A DNA stretch of 6,539 nt from the NCBI GenBank assembly GCA_016199605.1, contig JACQGJ010000360.1:1-6539 (forward strand), in the 5' to 3' direction. Below, piece by piece: positions 4,886-6,539 of this stretch. Position 1 is the first letter of the stretch. The number at the start of each line of letters is the position of its first letter. This DNA comes from Armatimonadota bacterium (GTDB lineage: Bacteria; Armatimonadota; Abditibacteriia; CG2-30-59-28). A program made the position numbers and the translations under genes. Under the pieces are notes generated by a model, which worked only from the letters and a program-made list of their open reading frames with translations, was not told the DNA's origin and did not search any database.

Positions 4886-6539
4886 CTACTCTGAAGATGG
4901 CGGGTTGGCATCTTCCGGAATAACGTACAGGGCATGTGTAATCTTCCCGCCTTTCGGTCCTTTCCCGGCTTGGAGGAACCGGACGGTACAGTCTCCGGCT
5001 ATCGGGCAGCGAAGCTTCAAGATAATCAAAGATCCCGATCCTCCCCCACCGACTTCCCGTTTTGCCACTTCTTCGCCCTGAGGCGACAGAACGGTCAGGA
5101 CGGCCGGCTGGCCCCAGGCAGCCGCTACTGCGTAGAGAAGATGCTGCTTGCCAACTCTCTCTGCCGGAATCTTCATACGCCATTCTGCTCCCTTTTGTGA
5201 ATCCCTCCCGGCCTCGTTGTCGCCAAACTCGAAGCCCCAGTAGGGTTCATTTGCGGGATTCCAAAAGCGTGGCTCCTGACTTCCATAAGCTTCAATGCCC
5301 GTACCCATTACCATGTAATCGCCGAACTCACCCATTAGACGGCGGAAGATGTGGTGACGGGTGGCTTCGGCAAGTTGTCGGTTTCGCTCTTGGGCAAGTA
5401 AAGCGGCTCCCACTTCCTGTTGTCGTTTCAGGTTTGCCGCGTTAAGCTCCTCTCCTGCCCTGGGATTGGAGGACACGAGCAGCATCTCAGCGACATCAAC
5501 CTGATCCATCTCGATGGAGGTCGTTCCTTGCCCCCTCTTGAGGGCAACAGGCTTCACACCATGCTCCGTGATGCGCCACGCCGATTGAGGGCGCATCCAC
5601 GGTATCTTCGGGATCTCCAGCGTCACCTCTTTAGCTGAACGGTACTTGAAAGCCTGCTTCTGCTGCTCGTAGTCGTCATTGATGCACACAAGCAGTAGGG
5701 CGTCTTCACCGCAGAGGAGGGTTGATACGTCCAGCTTTGGGTTGCTGGAAGTCGCCAGCCTGGTCGGATGCGCCAGTGACAAATAGGGAGAAACAACCTG
5801 AAGCTCCCGGTACACCCGCCCGATCTCTTCCCACACATCGGGATACTCCTTGCTCCCATGGGACATGACTTTCCCCCCCGACCACATCTCGGAGCAGTGA
5901 ATGTAGTCGAACAGTCCCCGCGCCCCCGCGCCAATTGCGTAGTACATCATCAATCGTTCTTCTTCGGCGAAGGGAGGGCGGGGGAAGCGTAAGGCTTCCC
6001 GGTCTTTAGGGTCGAGCCGTTCCTCATAGCATCCCTGAAAGGTGAAAGTAAGAGGCCGTGGGCCGCAGCCGCGACGCGCGGTTTCCACGACCTCGCGAAC
6101 CATCGTAGCGTCCGCCCCCAGGCTGATGGGGTAGCAGTCGGGATTGAGCACGTCTGCTACCGGGCCGTAGATGAAGTAGTTCGCGGGCTTGTAGGTCATG
6201 TCAATAGTCAGAAACGTGAGCTTCGAGGGATCGGTATTGGCACACGTCTGCCGCCGACTCTCCATCTCCAGCGCATGGTAGCCGATGCGAAGTGGCGTGG
6301 GCAATTCGTTCACTCCGTAGTCGGCGCAATCCGGTTCGTCCTGCAGGTAGTAAGCCCAGAGACCGGGATGGCCCACTTCGTAGTCTTTCGGCGCGCTGTC
6401 GCCAACGGTCGAAACACCACGCATTTTGAGAGTGGCATGGGAGTCGAGGTCGCCTTTGCTGTGTCTGCCGAAGCACGCATGACCGTTGCAGCCATTGCGA
6501 GCAAACTCTTCATACTCACCATAGCCATAGGTGCCGAGC
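4886..6539 (-). CDS. Glycoside-hydrolase-like protein, C-terminal 550 aa (5' end outside window)
   Basis: The frame is open from the right edge of the window to the TAG at 4888-4886, so the N-terminus is missing. The ATG at 6424 is internal: 38 further in-frame codons lie upstream and read as ordinary protein. The visible N-terminal half looks like the second half of a (beta/alpha)8-barrel glycoside hydrolase. The key segment is WAYYLQDEPD (visible residues 62-71), where D67-E68 resembles the acid/base 'DEP' strand end. FTFQGCYEE (~165-173) and EEERLMMYYAIGAGARGLFDY (~192-212) follow as later barrel strands and helices. A small beta-rich region (~260-350) and a charged helical linker (~363-403) come next. 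The C-terminus (~423-543) is a separate beta-sandwich-like domain, possibly carbohydrate-binding. I cannot assign a GH family or substrate. It is separated by about 500 bases from the ABC operon and is probably its own unit. Confidence 0.65.
   Translation of the reverse strand, partial: LGTYGYGEYEEFARNGCNGHACFGRHSKGDLDSHATLKMRGVSTVGDSAPKDYEVGHPGLWAYYLQDEPDCADYGVNELPTPLRIGYHALEMESRRQTCANTDPSKLTFLTIDMTYKPANYFIYGPVADVLNPDCYPISLGADATMVREVVETARRGCGPRPLTFTFQGCYEERLDPKDREALRFPRPPFAEEERLMMYYAIGAGARGLFDYIHCSEMWSGGKVMSHGSKEYPDVWEEIGRVYRELQVVSPYLSLAHPTRLATSSNPKLDVSTLLCGEDALLLVCINDDYEQQKQAFKYRSAKEVTLEIPKIPWMRPQSAWRITEHGVKPVALKRGQGTTSIEMDQVDVAEMLLVSSNPRAGEELNAANLKRQQEVGAALLAQERNRQLAEATRHHIFRRLMGEFGDYMVMGTGIEAYGSQEPRFWNPANEPYWGFEFGDNEAGRDSQKGAEWRMKIPAERVGKQHLLYAVAAAWGQPAVLTVLSPQGEEVAKREVGGGGSGSLIILKLRCPIAGDCTVRFLQAGKGPKGGKITHALYVIPEDANPPSSE

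Noticed and set aside
4598..4894. Possible 98-residue gene on the plus strand
   Set aside because: It reads through the palindrome and a structured intergenic segment, shows no domain, and would be the only plus-strand gene in the window.

Overview
The window is moderately GC-rich bacterial DNA, and all five protein genes lie on the minus strand. It holds one small regulated ABC-transporter operon (positions 4383 down to 365) and, upstream of it, the 3' part of a large glycoside-hydrolase-like gene that runs off the right edge (4886-6539). The host cannot be named from sequence alone. The large 'DEP'-type glycoside-hydrolase-like protein, the PD40/TolB-type propeller and the short degenerate GC-rich repeats between genes would suit an environmental lineage such as Armatimonadota, Planctomycetota, Verrucomicrobiota or Hydrogenedentota. 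That is an impression, not a demonstrated assignment.

Layout from right to left, in the direction of transcription. Positions 6539-4886 hold the C-terminal 550 residues of a putative carbohydrate-active enzyme. A 502-base gene-free stretch follows (4885-4384). It contains hairpin-forming sequence, a perfect 36-bp palindrome, A/T-tract repeats and the control region of the operon. The operon itself is a YtrA-type GntR repressor (4383-3976), an ABC ATPase (3979-3053), a 682-residue ABC-2 permease fused to a C-terminal beta-propeller (3084-1036) and a second, ordinary ABC-2 permease (1039-365). The four genes overlap by 4, 32 and 4 bases, so they are almost certainly co-transcribed and translationally coupled. 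The left 364 bases hold no convincing gene. They contain two adjacent hairpins and a pair of related 23-base repeats in opposite orientation.

How the parts probably work together: the repressor, made first, would bind the dyad at its own promoter and keep the operon low until a signal (in studied YtrA systems, often cell-envelope stress or antimicrobial compounds) relieves it. One ATPase then serves two different permease subunits, giving a heteromeric exporter-like complex. The unusual element is the propeller attached to one permease. With seven predicted membrane segments before it, the propeller would lie outside the cytoplasm, where it could bind a protein, glycan or peptide ligand. I see no functional link between the glycoside-hydrolase-like gene and the transporter other than adjacency, and the gap between them suggests separate transcription units.
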